Assembly (NCBI RefSeq): GCF_023822045.1
Contig: NZ_CP084712.1
Location: forward strand, 1,550,001 to 1,614,000
Length of the DNA stretch: 64,000 nucleotides
Reading direction: 5' to 3'
DNA from: Sphingopyxis sp. USTB-05
GTDB lineage: Bacteria > Pseudomonadota > Alphaproteobacteria > Sphingomonadales > Sphingomonadaceae
Made by a program: the position numbers and the translations under genes. Below are positions 42,988 to 51,418 of the stretch, piece by piece. The notes under the pieces are model-generated. The model saw only the letters and a program-made list of their open reading frames with translations, was not told the DNA's origin and did not search any database. The stretch's first letter is position 1, and each line of letters opens with the position of its first letter.

Positions 42988-43395
42988 TCACGCCATTCGC
43001 GGAGGGGGCGTCGCCGGCCTTACATCCGCGCCATCGAAGCGGGCGGGATGCAATGGATACCAATCCGGCGACCGACCCTGTTGTACCTTGAAAGATGCGA
43101 CCGGGTCTACGGACACCGGGGGCTGACACTTTTTTGCGCAGTCGCGAAAGCCGCTGGCCGGCGGGATCTGTTTTGCGGGACCGTCTGCCGGCGCTGACAC
43201 CGTCTCGGGAGCGCCGGCCGTCTCGTGACACGCCATCGCTGTCGCCGGAGGTTCCTGCGACATCGCAATCGCACAGTTTCCGAAGCTCGTCAGGGCGAGC
43301 GACGCGACGGCGAAGAGGAGCAGAAAATGGCGGAGTGCCGACGTCATTGACCGATCAGTAGCGGGATCGACTTCGCGGGAAAACAATTTTCGCAT
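42988..43395 (-). CDS. Small secreted protein of the ars operon, metal-related (DUF2946/CopL-like?)
   Basis: This is a 135-aa protein from the ATG at 43395, which has an AGGA 8 bases upstream. An internal ATG at 43347 would give a shorter form starting right at the signal peptide (MTSALRHFLLLFAVASLALT). Mature features are scattered Cys and His: C38, MACHE, FRDCAKKC, and several Met. This vaguely resembles DUF2946 or CopL-type metal-induced proteins, but I cannot assign it firmly. It starts 23 bases after arsH, so it is probably transcribed with the ars genes. Confidence 0.55.
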   Translation of the reverse strand: MRKLFSREVDPATDRSMTSALRHFLLLFAVASLALTSFGNCAIAMSQEPPATAMACHETAGAPETVSAPADGPAKQIPPASGFRDCAKKCQPPVSVDPVASFKVQQGRSPDWYPLHPARFDGADVRPATPPPRMA

Positions 43396-43418
43396 ATTTG
43401 CCGTCCTGTCGGCCGCAC

Positions 43419-44177
43419 CTAGACGGTGCCCGGCAATCCCGCCTCCTGTGCCGGGGTCACGACCGGTTCGTTCCGGTCCTTCCGTTCGGAATAGCGATCG
43501 ACAAGCTGGTCGGCATGGCCGCGCGTCAGGACGGTGAAGCGCACCAGCTCCTCTGCCACATCGACGATCCGGTCATAGTAGCTCGAAGGCAGCATGCGGC
43601 CCGCCTCGTCGAATTCCTGATAGGCTTTCGCAACGCTCGACTGGTTGGGGATGGTGATCATCCGCATCCAGCGTCCGAGGATGCGGAGCGTGTTGACGCT
43701 GTTGAACGACTGCGATCCCGCCGAGACCTGCATGACTGCGAGCGTACGGCCCTGCGTCGGGCGGAGGCCCTTATAGGCGAGCGGCAGGTGGTCGACCTGC
43801 GCCTTCATGATCCCGGTAATCTGGCCATGACGTTCGGGGCTGCACCAGACCTGGCCCTCGGACCAGATGGAATGCTGCCTGAGCTCCTCGACTGCCGGAT
43901 GATCGTCGTCGGCGATCTGGTCGGGCAGGGGAAGGTCGGACGGATCGAAGATACGCGTCTCGCAGCCGAAGAGCTGGAGCAGGCGCGCGGTCTCTTCGAC
44001 GACGAGGCGCGAATAGGAGCGCTCGCGCAAGGAGCCGTAGAGCAGCAGGATGCGCGGCGCAGGATCGAGCGGCCCAAGACCTAGCGCGGGCTGGGTCCTC
44101 AGATACTCGGGGCTGAGCGCGGGAAGATGGTCGGCATCGGTGAGCGCGCGCAGGCGCGTGAAATTATGGTCTGTCAT
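43419..44177 (-). CDS. arsH: Organoarsenical oxidase ArsH
   Basis: This is a 252-aa NADPH-dependent FMN reductase-fold protein that oxidises trivalent methylarsenicals to the less toxic pentavalent forms. The N-terminal [20 protein letters not shown] and the FMN-binding [15 protein letters not shown] (48-62), [18 protein letters not shown] and [14 protein letters not shown] are all ArsH signatures. Length is normal. It lies five bases after acr3. Together with arsI elsewhere in the window it suggests exposure to methylated arsenicals. Confidence 0.95.
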   Translation of the reverse strand: MTDHNFTRLRALTDADHLPALSPEYLRTQPALGLGPLDPAPRILLLYGSLRERSYSRLVVEETARLLQLFGCETRIFDPSDLPLPDQIADDDHPAVEELRQHSIWSEGQVWCSPERHGQITGIMKAQVDHLPLAYKGLRPTQGRTLAVMQVSAGSQSFNSVNTLRILGRWMRMITIPNQSSVAKAYQEFDEAGRMLPSSYYDRIVDVAEELVRFTVLTRGHADQLVDRYSERKDRNEPVVTPAQEAGLPGTV

Positions 44178-44182
44178 GTGAG

Positions 44183-45247
44183 TCAGGCTTCCGAGGGCGT
44201 GCTTGCCGGGAACCAGCGGCGCCCGAGACGGAATGCGACGCTGACCAGGAGGATGAGGACTGGGACTTCGACGAGCGGGCCGATGACCGCCGCGAAGGCG
44301 ACCGGCGAGGCGAGGCCGAAGGCGGCGATCGCAACTGCGATCGCGAGCTCGAAATTGTTGCCGGCGGCCGTGAAGGCCACTGCGGTCGTGCGGGGATAAT
44401 CGGCTTCGATGAGCTTGCCCATCCAGAAGCTGATGAGGAACTGCACCACGAAGTAGATGGTCAGCGGGATCGCGATCCGGACGACGTCGCCGGGGATCGT
44501 CAGGATTTCGCTGCCCTTGAGGCTGAACATCGCGACGATGGTGAAGAGCAGCGCAACGAGCGTGATCGGGCCGATCTTTGGCAGGAAACGTGTTTCATAC
44601 CACTCGTCGCCCTTGGCGCGGGCAAGGAGCCGGCGCGTCAGATAGCCGGCGAGAAAAGGGATGCCGAGATAAATGAGCACTGCCTCGGCGATGGTCCAGA
44701 AGCTGACGTCGATGACGCTGCCTTCGAGCCCGAAGAGCGGGGGCAGAACCGAGAGGAAGAACCAAGCGTAGACGCTGAAGAAGAGGATCTGGAAGATCGA
44801 GTTGAAGGCAACGAGCGCTGCGACATATTGATTGTCGCCTTTCGCGAGCTGGTTCCACACGATGACCATCGCGATGCAGCGGGCGAGCCCGATGAGGATC
44901 AGGCCGGTCATATATTCGGGCTTGTCCGACAGGAAGAGGACCGCAAGCGCGAACATCAGCACCGGTCCGATGATCCAGTTCTGGATGAGCGAGATCGCGA
45001 GCACGCGCTTGTCCTCGAACACGCGCGGGAGCTCGTTGTAGCGCACGCGCGCGAGCGGGGGATACATCATCAGGATCAGGCCGATCGCGATCGGGATGTT
45101 CGTCGTCCCGATCGACAGCGCGTCGATCGCGGCAGGAAGTCCCTTGAAAAGTGACCCGAGTGCGACGCCCAAGGCCATCGCGAGAAAGATCCAGAGGGTC
45201 AGGTAGCGGTCGAGGAACGACAGGCGTTCGGTCTTTGCGGTGGTCAT
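44183..45247 (-). CDS. acr3: Arsenite efflux permease Acr3
   Basis: This is a 354-aa inner-membrane As(OH)3 exporter of the ACR3 family with ten predicted helices. The essential cysteine is C124 in [13 protein letters not shown], and the conserved glutamate lies in [13 protein letters not shown]. The N-terminal [17 protein letters not shown] is typical. The ATG at 45247 is preceded by TGAGGA; an in-frame start at 45286 overlaps arsC and lacks a good site. It removes the arsenite made by the two reductases upstream. Confidence 0.94.
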   Translation of the reverse strand: MTTAKTERLSFLDRYLTLWIFLAMALGVALGSLFKGLPAAIDALSIGTTNIPIAIGLILMMYPPLARVRYNELPRVFEDKRVLAISLIQNWIIGPVLMFALAVLFLSDKPEYMTGLILIGLARCIAMVIVWNQLAKGDNQYVAALVAFNSIFQILFFSVYAWFFLSVLPPLFGLEGSVIDVSFWTIAEAVLIYLGIPFLAGYLTRRLLARAKGDEWYETRFLPKIGPITLVALLFTIVAMFSLKGSEILTIPGDVVRIAIPLTIYFVVQFLISFWMGKLIEADYPRTTAVAFTAAGNNFELAIAVAIAAFGLASPVAFAAVIGPLVEVPVLILLVSVAFRLGRRWFPASTPSEA

Positions 45248-45257
45248 GACGATATCC

Positions 45258-45689
45258 TCAGGCCTGCACGCGGTTGCCGTCGGCATCGACCACCTGTTCG
45301 CCGTCTTCCTTGGCGAAGGCGCCGAGCTGGCGGGCAGGGAGAATGTCGAGCACGTCTTCGGACGGGCGGCAGAGCCTCACTCCGAGCGGCGTCACGACGA
45401 GCGGGCGATTGATGAGGATGGGATGCGCCATCATCGCATCGACGAGTTCGCTATTCGCAAGACCGGTGTTGTCGAGCCCGAGGTCCGCATAGGGCGTGCC
45501 TTTCTGGCGGAGCAGGTCGCGCGGCGCGATGCCGGCGCGCTCGATCAATTGCTCGAGCATGGCGCGCGACGGCGGCGTCTTCAAATATTCGATGACGTGC
45601 GGCTCGATACCGGCGTTCCGGATCAGTGCGAGCGTGTTGCGCGAGGTCCCGCATTCGGGATTGTGATAGATGATGATGTCGGTGGTCAT
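45258..45689 (-). CDS. arsC: Glutaredoxin-coupled arsenate reductase ArsC
   Basis: This is a 143-aa cytoplasmic reductase of the E. coli plasmid R773 ArsC type. The catalytic cysteine is C13 in [25 protein letters not shown] carries the arginines that bind arsenate. It overlaps the upstream LMW-type reductase by four bases (ATGA) and lies 10 bases before acr3. It uses glutathione and glutaredoxin to reduce As(V) to As(III). Confidence 0.94.
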   Translation of the reverse strand: MTTDIIIYHNPECGTSRNTLALIRNAGIEPHVIEYLKTPPSRAMLEQLIERAGIAPRDLLRQKGTPYADLGLDNTGLANSELVDAMMAHPILINRPLVVTPLGVRLCRPSEDVLDILPARQLGAFAKEDGEQVVDADGNRVQA

Positions 45690-46207
45690 TCGCCGGCCTC
45701 CCGTTCGCCGGTTGCGCCTTCGCTGCGACCGATTTCTTTGAGTTTGCGGGCCATCGCCATCTCGTCGATGCTGTCGTGCGGCAGCGCGAGAAAGAGCGAT
45801 ATGCGGTTCGAGAGATAGTGTAGCGCGCGCTCGAAGGCTTCGCGCTGGCCCGGCCCTTCGACCGCGGCGGGGTCTTCGATCCCCCAATGAGCGGTCATCG
45901 GATGGCCCGGCCAGATCGGGCAGGTCTCGCCGGCGGCATTGTCGCAGACGGTGAAGATGAAATCGAGCTTCGGCGCATCCGGGCCCGAGAATTCGTCCCA
46001 GCTCTTCGAACGGAGGTCGCCCTTCTCGAACCCGAGTTCGCCGAGGAGCGCGATCGCGGCGGGATGCACGTCGCCCTTTGGAAAGCTGCCGGCGCTGTAG
46101 GCGCGGAACCGGCCTTCGCCCAAATGGTTGAGCAGTGCCTCGGCGAGGATCGAGCGGGCGCTGTTCCCTGTGCATAGAAACAGCACGTTGTAAGTCTTGT
46201 CGGTCAT
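45686..46207 (-). CDS. arsC: Low-molecular-weight phosphatase-type arsenate reductase
   Basis: This is a 173-aa reductase of the LMW protein-tyrosine-phosphatase fold, thioredoxin-linked like S. aureus pI258 ArsC. The P-loop is C12-TGNSAR (FLCTGNSARSI), and the redox cysteines are C88 and C96 in VCDNAAGETCPIWPG; the full three-Cys relay is present. The last 25 residues are extra and charged. ATG at 46207; an upstream in-frame ATG at 46279 overlaps arsR. Two different arsenate reductases side by side are redundant but known. Confidence 0.94.
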   Translation of the reverse strand: MTDKTYNVLFLCTGNSARSILAEALLNHLGEGRFRAYSAGSFPKGDVHPAAIALLGELGFEKGDLRSKSWDEFSGPDAPKLDFIFTVCDNAAGETCPIWPGHPMTAHWGIEDPAAVEGPGQREAFERALHYLSNRISLFLALPHDSIDEMAMARKLKEIGRSEGATGEREAGE

Positions 46208-46215
46208 GTCGTCTC

Positions 46216-46560
46216 TCAGCCGTTGCAGGAAATACTGGCGAAAATGTCGGCGCACATGTCGGGCGCGCCCTGGCAACAATCCTTCATCAGGAAGGTCAGC
46301 AACCGGCTCATGCCCTCATAGTCGGCGCGGTAGTGGATCAGCCGGCTCTCGCGTTCGGACTGGACGAGGCCCGCGCGCTCCAGCGTCGCAAGATGGTGCG
46401 ACATCGTCGATGGCGGCACCTTGGCGCTCTCGGCGATCGTTCCCGCGATCATTCCGTCGGGGCCCGCGGTAACGAGCATACGGAATACGGCGAGGCGGGT
46501 TTCATGGGCTAGGGCGCCCAGAGCGTCCACGGCCCAGACTTGGATGTTCACATCAGTCAT
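46216..46560 (-). CDS. arsR: ArsR/SmtB family repressor of the ars operon
   Basis: This is a 114-aa winged-helix regulator, similar to the other ArsR here. The DNA-binding helix is VPPSTMSHHLATLERAGLV. Metalloid-binding cysteines are at the C-terminus: C95-C96, C103 and C112 (KDCCQGAPDMC, ISCNG). The ATG at 46560 follows GAAGGAT. It is the first gene of the minus-strand operon arsR-arsC-arsC-acr3-arsH and probably represses it through TCGA-containing boxes just upstream. Confidence 0.93.
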   Translation of the reverse strand: MTDVNIQVWAVDALGALAHETRLAVFRMLVTAGPDGMIAGTIAESAKVPPSTMSHHLATLERAGLVQSERESRLIHYRADYEGMSRLLTFLMKDCCQGAPDMCADIFASISCNG

Positions 46561-46583
46561 AAGAATCGATCCTTCTAGATGTA

Positions 46584-46595
46584 TCGAAATATCGA
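46584..46595. promoter_or_regulatory. Probable ArsR box of the ars operon
   Basis: TCGAAATATCGA, a TCGA-N4-TCGA palindrome embedded in ATCGAAAT-type repeats, lies 24-35 bases upstream of the arsR ATG. A further TTTCGAAA palindrome follows near 46620. The half-site ATCGAAAT is shared with the operator of the other arsR gene in this window. Confidence 0.5.
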
Positions 46596-46664
46596 ATCTG
46601 CGGAAGTCCGCAAGAGATATTTCGAAACTTCTGGAATTATACCGATCGACAGGTTGCAAATGGC

Positions 46665-47060
46665 TCAGGCCAGCGACGGGCCGAGCGATTCGATGATCCG
46701 GCAGTCGCTGATGGTATCCTGACTGCAGCTCCGGAGCATGGCGCGCAGCGCGTCGCGCATCTTGGCGAGGTCCACCATCTTGGCCTCGATATCGTCCAGG
46801 TGCGACGTTGTGATCCGGTCGACCGCGCCGCAGGGCTGCGAGGGATCATCGGCAAGTGTGAGAAGCTCGCGCACGTCGTCGAGGCGGAAGCCCAGGTCGC
46901 GCGCACGGCGAATGAAGGTCAGGCGCTGGCGATGGGGCTCGCCGTAGCTGCGATAGTTCGCGCTTGTCCGGGCAGGCGGAGTGAGAAGACCTTCCTTCTC
47001 GTAATAGCGGATCGTTTCGGTTCGTGTTCCCGTTGCTGCCGCAAGTTCGCCGATCCGCAT
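46665..47060 (-). CDS. MerR family metal-responsive regulator (ZntR/CadR/PbrR branch)
   Basis: This is a 131-aa activator with the MerR winged helix at the N-terminus (IGELAAATGTRTETIRYYEKEG) and a dimerisation coiled coil. Metal ligands are C77 (QPCGAVD), C112 and C120 (SCSQDTISDC), the three-Cys arrangement of divalent or soft-metal sensors rather than SoxR or the Cu(I) sensors. It lies 72 bases downstream of the TonB receptor gene in the same direction, so both may be read from the MerR-type promoter at 49167-49197. The metal is unknown. Confidence 0.9.
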   Translation of the reverse strand: MRIGELAAATGTRTETIRYYEKEGLLTPPARTSANYRSYGEPHRQRLTFIRRARDLGFRLDDVRELLTLADDPSQPCGAVDRITTSHLDDIEAKMVDLAKMRDALRAMLRSCSQDTISDCRIIESLGPSLA

Positions 47061-47132
47061 GAGTCAAACCTTGTAGTTTCTACAAGGATGTCGATAGCGC
47101 CGTGTGGCTGGCAATGGCAAGTCGCGTGCCGG

Positions 47133-49091
47133 TCAGTGCCCGCCGAACCGGACTCGAACCCCGCCATTGACCACAAAACCGTCGGTCGGCGCCCAGGCCT
47201 CGACCGTCCAGCTTCCGTCGGGGGCCCGTTGCGGCAGGAGCAGCCGGTCATATTTGGTCTGCCGGATGTCGAGGATGTTCTCGGCATTCACGAACAGGCT
47301 GACTTTTCCGAGCGTGATCTCGCCGAGAGCGCCAAGTTCGAAATAGGGCCGGCTCCGCGCCCGATATGGATTGTCGTCGAGCTGCTGACGTCCGGTGTAA
47401 TATGCCTCGATCCCGACGCGACCCTTGCCATGCTCCTCCCACATTCCCACGAGCCCGGCCGTGTGCCGGGGTGTGCGCGGCGTGGTGCGACGTCCGATGC
47501 CGGAAGGCACGGGCTCGCTTGCGTCAACGAACACATAGCTGCCAGTGACCGAGAACGCGTGCCAGCGATAGCGCAACATCACTTCACCGCCACGGGTGCG
47601 CGTCGTTCCGGCCGCATTGACGAGGCGGACGCTATCTGCGTCGACCTCCTCGACCTGCACGGCGTTCTCGATATCGGAGGCGAAGAGCGTCAGGCTGGCC
47701 TCGAGCGGTCCTTTCGCATAGCCGAAGTCGAGCGAAGCGGTCTTCGCGGTTTCCGCTTTGAGCGCATCTACCGGCTCCAGGCGCGACAGGCCTGCAGCCT
47801 CGATCTCGTCGACAAAAGGGGTGGGGGCATAGAAGCCCTTGCCGAACGACGCACGGATGGTCCAGGGGCCGGGACGATAAAGCGCGGAAACGCGCGGACT
47901 TAGACGGGTGCCGTAATCGCTGTGAAAGTCGGCACGAGCGCTCCCGGCGAGCAACAATTCATCGGTAACTTCCTGTTCAACCTGCCCAAACAGGGCAGGG
48001 ACGGTGTAGCTGTAGTCGAAGACCGGAAATGTTCGCGACCGATATACGTCGGCCTGGAAAGCGCCCCCTACGAGCCAGCTTGTCGGCCCGGCTTCGCCTG
48101 CGATGGATGTTTCCGCGAAATAGGTGTTCTGGCGATCCGTCTCCGCGCTGCTCCCGAAGAGCTGTCGATGTCGCTGCGTCATCGCGGACGCACGAATTCC
48201 GATCTTCCCAAGTCCCTCGACCGGAAATTCCGCGACCAATCCGGCGTCGAGGCGGCGACTGTCTTGTGTGATTGGAAAGGGCTGGCCGTCCGGAGCCACG
48301 CGGTCGCCGAGTGTGCCGCCTGCGCGGTCCTCGCGCGTTGCGCCGAAGGTGACCAGAGCGTTTGCTCCGTCGTCGCCTACCCAGAAAAGGCGAGGCCGCA
48401 CCGTCCACCGGTCATAGCCGGGCATATCGATCCAGCCATCCTTGTCGAGATCCTTGCGGGTCTGCCGGTGATAGCCGCCTGTCAGCGAATAGCTCCAGCT
48501 CGCGCCAAGCGGGCCCGACGCATAGCCGGTGGCATCCTGTCCATCGCGCGTGCTAGCGTTGATCAAGAATTCTGCCTCCGCCTCGGGCTTGGGACGACGC
48601 GATACCAGGTTGATGACGCCGCCGAGGGCTGAAGGGCCGTAGAGGGCCGAAGCAGACCCCTTGATGACCTCGACCTGCCCGAGATCTGTTGGCGGGATTT
48701 GGAGAAGGCCTATCGAAGAAGGCTGACCGCCGTACAGCGGGAGGCCGTCGGAGAGGAGCTGGGTGTAGCGACCCGACATGCCTTGCATGCGGATATTCGA
48801 CGACCCGAGGGCAGGCGAGGTGACCTGCACGCGTACGCCCGGCGTCTCCGCTACGAGCATCGAGACATTGCCCGGCGTCATCATCAGTTTCTCTTCAATT
48901 TCCTCGCGGCCGATCACCTCGACCCGGATGGCCTCGTCCTGAACGCGCCTGCCCGAGCGTGTCGCCTGCACGACGATGTCGTCTTCGCCTTCCTCGGCCT
49001 CGTCCTGATGTTCCTGGGCCACCGCTGGTGTCGGCAGGAGCGGCAGTAGCACGGCAAGCGCGACCGCAGTGCGGGCGGTGAAAGTCGACAT
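47133..49091 (-). CDS. TonB-dependent receptor under MerR-type promoter
   Basis: This is an outer-membrane receptor of about 652 aa. The signal peptide (ending LLPTPAVAQ) is followed by an acidic linker, a TonB box-like DDIVVQATRSGRR, the plug (MQGMSGRYTQLLSDGLPL, VEVIKGSASALYGPSALGG) and a barrel ending VRVRFGGH. An in-frame TTG at 49100 has GGAG at a good distance and could be the real start, adding three residues. The receptor resembles vitamin B12/siderophore/metal-chelate types. Its promoter looks MerR-controlled and a MerR gene follows, so metal-responsive import is indicated; the ligand is unknown. Confidence 0.89.
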   Translation of the reverse strand: MSTFTARTAVALAVLLPLLPTPAVAQEHQDEAEEGEDDIVVQATRSGRRVQDEAIRVEVIGREEIEEKLMMTPGNVSMLVAETPGVRVQVTSPALGSSNIRMQGMSGRYTQLLSDGLPLYGGQPSSIGLLQIPPTDLGQVEVIKGSASALYGPSALGGVINLVSRRPKPEAEAEFLINASTRDGQDATGYASGPLGASWSYSLTGGYHRQTRKDLDKDGWIDMPGYDRWTVRPRLFWVGDDGANALVTFGATREDRAGGTLGDRVAPDGQPFPITQDSRRLDAGLVAEFPVEGLGKIGIRASAMTQRHRQLFGSSAETDRQNTYFAETSIAGEAGPTSWLVGGAFQADVYRSRTFPVFDYSYTVPALFGQVEQEVTDELLLAGSARADFHSDYGTRLSPRVSALYRPGPWTIRASFGKGFYAPTPFVDEIEAAGLSRLEPVDALKAETAKTASLDFGYAKGPLEASLTLFASDIENAVQVEEVDADSVRLVNAAGTTRTRGGEVMLRYRWHAFSVTGSYVFVDASEPVPSGIGRRTTPRTPRHTAGLVGMWEEHGKGRVGIEAYYTGRQQLDDNPYRARSRPYFELGALGEITLGKVSLFVNAENILDIRQTKYDRLLLPQRAPDGSWTVEAWAPTDGFVVNGGVRVRFGGH

Positions 49092-49166
49092 CGTCTTCAA
49101 GAAATTATCTCCGGCACGGGTTTATCGAGTTCGATCGGCGAGGCGATCGGGGCTTGGGCCGGACGC

Positions 49167-49197
49167 CCCATAGAGGTTGAAGCCACTTCAAGGTCAA
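49167..49197 (-). promoter_or_regulatory. MerR-type promoter with 19-bp spacer and internal dyad
   Basis: Read on the minus strand: -35 TTGACC (complement of 49192-49197), a 19-bp spacer and a weak -10 TATGGG (complement of 49167-49172). The spacer contains the perfect dyad TTGAAG-N3-CTTCAA (49177-49191). An overlong 19-bp spacer with a centred dyad is the hallmark of promoters activated by MerR proteins through DNA distortion. It reads toward the TonB receptor and MerR genes. Confidence 0.72.
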
Positions 49198-49389
49198 GTG
49201 CTGCTGAAGGGCCCCGAAGGTGCTGGCTATCCGATGGTCGTGCGCGTGGTGCATCACGGAAGGATGTCGATGCAGGGCGGGTACTCTCGTCCCGACGAAA
49301 TGTTTCCCCGAACCTGTCGCTGTCGCTCGTGGGGCCCTTGTTCGGCTGAGCGCGCCTCTTTCAAGACGGAAACGCATCGGACGAATGTC

Positions 49390-49656
49390 ATGTCACAGCC
49401 ACTCCAAACGACCGAGGATGACCAGACAGCAACGCCGGAAACCAAGGCGATGCTGCCGGAGAGGTTCCTGAAGCTGGAAGAGGTCTCCCGGCGCGTAGGG
49501 CTGGGTAAAACGATGATCTACGCGATGATCCGGGATAGCCGCTTTCCAGCTCCGTACAAGATATCGCCGTTCGCCGCGCGGTGGAGCGAACGCGAGGTCG
49601 TGGCGTGGATCGACGACGTGAAGGATGGCTTCGAAGGGAAACGGCGCAGGGTGTGA
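49390..49656 (+). CDS. AlpA family excisionase-like regulator
   Basis: This is an 88-aa helix-turn-helix protein. RFLKLEEVSRRVGLGKTMIY, RDSRFPAPYKI and RWSEREVVAWIDD are the AlpA/phage-regulator signature. Such proteins activate or direct excision of integrated elements. It lies beside the tyrosine integrase (convergent, 98 bases between stops) and so belongs to the integration module. The ATG at 49390 is chosen because the 71 upstream residues of the open frame have no coding character. Confidence 0.85.
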   Translation: MSQPLQTTEDDQTATPETKAMLPERFLKLEEVSRRVGLGKTMIYAMIRDSRFPAPYKISPFAARWSEREVVAWIDDVKDGFEGKRRRV

Positions 49657-49754
49657 ATCCTGCGCTCGCCTCGGCCTTCTTCCGCAGTTGCGGATTCTCG
49701 GTTCAGTCATGACTGTGCGATGCCCCGACCTGACGCGCCGACGATTGCCATGCG

Positions 49755-51074
49755 CTACAATCTGCAATTGGCGGATGGGAACGCCTTCCGTCGCGAATGG
49801 AAGCCGATCGCCTTGGCCGGCCGTTCGACAAGGATCGATGGATTGGGCAGCCCATCGCTCAGCATATCGGCCCAGATCACGGCGAGCTCACGGCGGCGCG
49901 GCATGAAGGCTGCGCGATTATAGGCAATTTCGCTGTCGCTTTTCTGCTTGGGAATATGCGCGAGCATGAGGTCGATGATGGCGCGGTCGAGATCCTTGCC
50001 GTTCCGCTCGGCCCATTCGTTCATGATCGTGGAGAAGGCGGCGCGGAATCCATGGGGAACATGGTGCCCATGATAGCCCGCCCTGTTGAGCAGATAGCCG
50101 ATGGCATTCTCGCTCATCGGCCGATGCTGATGCCGGTTGCTCGGGAAAACGAGGTCGCCGTTGCCGGTCAGCGGCCAGACCGCGCAAAGCACGTCTATGG
50201 CCTGCGGAGCGAGCGGGACGAGATGGTCGCCGCCGGCCTCTTCCTTTCGGTCGAGGTCGCCCTTCATGCGAGAGGCAGGGATGCGCCAGAGCGGCGCGTT
50301 GCCGTCGAGGTCCTCGAATTCGGCCCAGTGCGCGCCGCGCAGCTCGCTCGGCCGGACCGCCGTCAGGGCTAGGAGACGGAGGCCGAGCCGCGTGATCGGA
50401 CGGGCATTGTCTTCCTCGGCAGTGCGGATCATTTTCTTCAGCGGTTCGAGCTCGACGATCGCCGGCTGGCGGCCCTTGCGCAGGGGCTTGAGGACAGCGC
50501 CGAGCTTTTCGGCGGGATCGCGTTCGCAGATGCCCTGCGCGATACCGAAAACAAAGGTCGCCGAAATCCGCTGCCGGATGCGCTTGGCCGTCTCAATCGA
50601 ACCGCGGGCTTCGATCTCGCGGAGGACGCCGAGGATCAGCGGCGGGGTGAGGTCCGCGATCGGCAAGTCACCGATCGTGGGGAAGACGTCGCGCTCGAGG
50701 CTGCGGATGACGTCGGCGGCGTGGATCGCCGCCCATTGCGGCTTGGCATTGGCGTGCCATTCGCGCGCGACGCGCTCGAAGGTCTGGCGCGACGCTTCGA
50801 TGACGGCTTCGATCTTCAGCCGTTTGACGATGGAGGGGTCGCGGCCTTCGGCGAGGACGGAGTAGGCCTCGTCGCGCTTGCCGCGCGCGTCGCCGATCGA
50901 CACGTGCGGCCAGGCGCCGAAAGCCATGCTCTTCTGCTTGCCGTCGTAGAGGTAGTTCCAGCGCCAGAGTTTGCCGCCGCTGGGGGTGACGAGGAGGAAA
51001 AGACTGCCCCCGTCGGACAGCTTATAGGGTTTGGGACGCGGTTTGGCGGCTTTGACCTTGGTTTCGCTAAGCAT
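49755..51074 (-). CDS. Tyrosine-type site-specific integrase (DUF4102/P4 type)
   Basis: This is a 439-aa recombinase of the P4-like family. The N-terminal arm-binding domain shows KLSDGGSLFLLVTPSGGKLW. Catalytic residues are seen: arginine in AVRPSELRGAHW, HxxR in HGFRAAFS, a later histidine in MLAHIPKQKS, and the nucleophile tyrosine in EIAYNRAAF. The ATG at 51074 follows GGAGAAG. It lies 182 bases from the 3' end of tRNA-Ser, the usual layout for an integrase using that tRNA as its attachment site. No disruption is visible, so it may be active. Confidence 0.93.
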   Translation of the reverse strand: MLSETKVKAAKPRPKPYKLSDGGSLFLLVTPSGGKLWRWNYLYDGKQKSMAFGAWPHVSIGDARGKRDEAYSVLAEGRDPSIVKRLKIEAVIEASRQTFERVAREWHANAKPQWAAIHAADVIRSLERDVFPTIGDLPIADLTPPLILGVLREIEARGSIETAKRIRQRISATFVFGIAQGICERDPAEKLGAVLKPLRKGRQPAIVELEPLKKMIRTAEEDNARPITRLGLRLLALTAVRPSELRGAHWAEFEDLDGNAPLWRIPASRMKGDLDRKEEAGGDHLVPLAPQAIDVLCAVWPLTGNGDLVFPSNRHQHRPMSENAIGYLLNRAGYHGHHVPHGFRAAFSTIMNEWAERNGKDLDRAIIDLMLAHIPKQKSDSEIAYNRAAFMPRRRELAVIWADMLSDGLPNPSILVERPAKAIGFHSRRKAFPSANCRL

Positions 51075-51123
51075 TTGCTCTTCTCCGAAAGTACCATGTT
51101 TTTGACGCGCCGAGACCATGAAT

Positions 51124-51167
51124 CAGTACCGGATCGGTACTGGATGGCTCCGAACGGTTGCGAACCG
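51124..51167. repeat. Inverted repeats upstream of the integrase
   Basis: Two palindromes occur between the integrase start and tRNA-Ser: CAGTACCG-GAT-CGGTACTG (51124-51142, perfect 8-bp arms) and CGGTT-GCG-AACCG (51155-51167). They may be the integrase promoter operator or arm-type recombination sites. Confidence 0.5.
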
Positions 51168-51256
51168 CTACGGAAACTCAAGCAAGCTAAGCATCGGTTT
51201 TTAAGGAGAAAAAGTTGAGATTACCGGACTTTTACGGACCCCTGCGGACAGGTGTC

Positions 51257-51347
51257 TGGCGGAGCGGGAGGGATTCGAACCCTCGATACGCTTTTGACGT
51301 ATACTCACTTTCCAGGCGAGCGCCTTCGACCACTCGGCCACCGCTCC
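51257..51347 (-). tRNA. tRNA-Ser(GGA)
   Basis: A full serine tRNA with acceptor stem GGAGCGG/CCGCTCC, D arm, anticodon loop CTGGAAA (anticodon GGA, complement of 51311-51313), long variable arm and T loop GGTTCGAATCC. The CCA end is encoded (complement of 51257-51259). Its 3' end faces the integrase and is the probable attachment site. Confidence 0.95.
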
Positions 51348-51418
51348 GCATGCACTGGATGAAGGCGCGCCCTAATCGCTTGACGGGGCTTTCGCAAGCC
51401 GATTGGGCATGGCAGACA

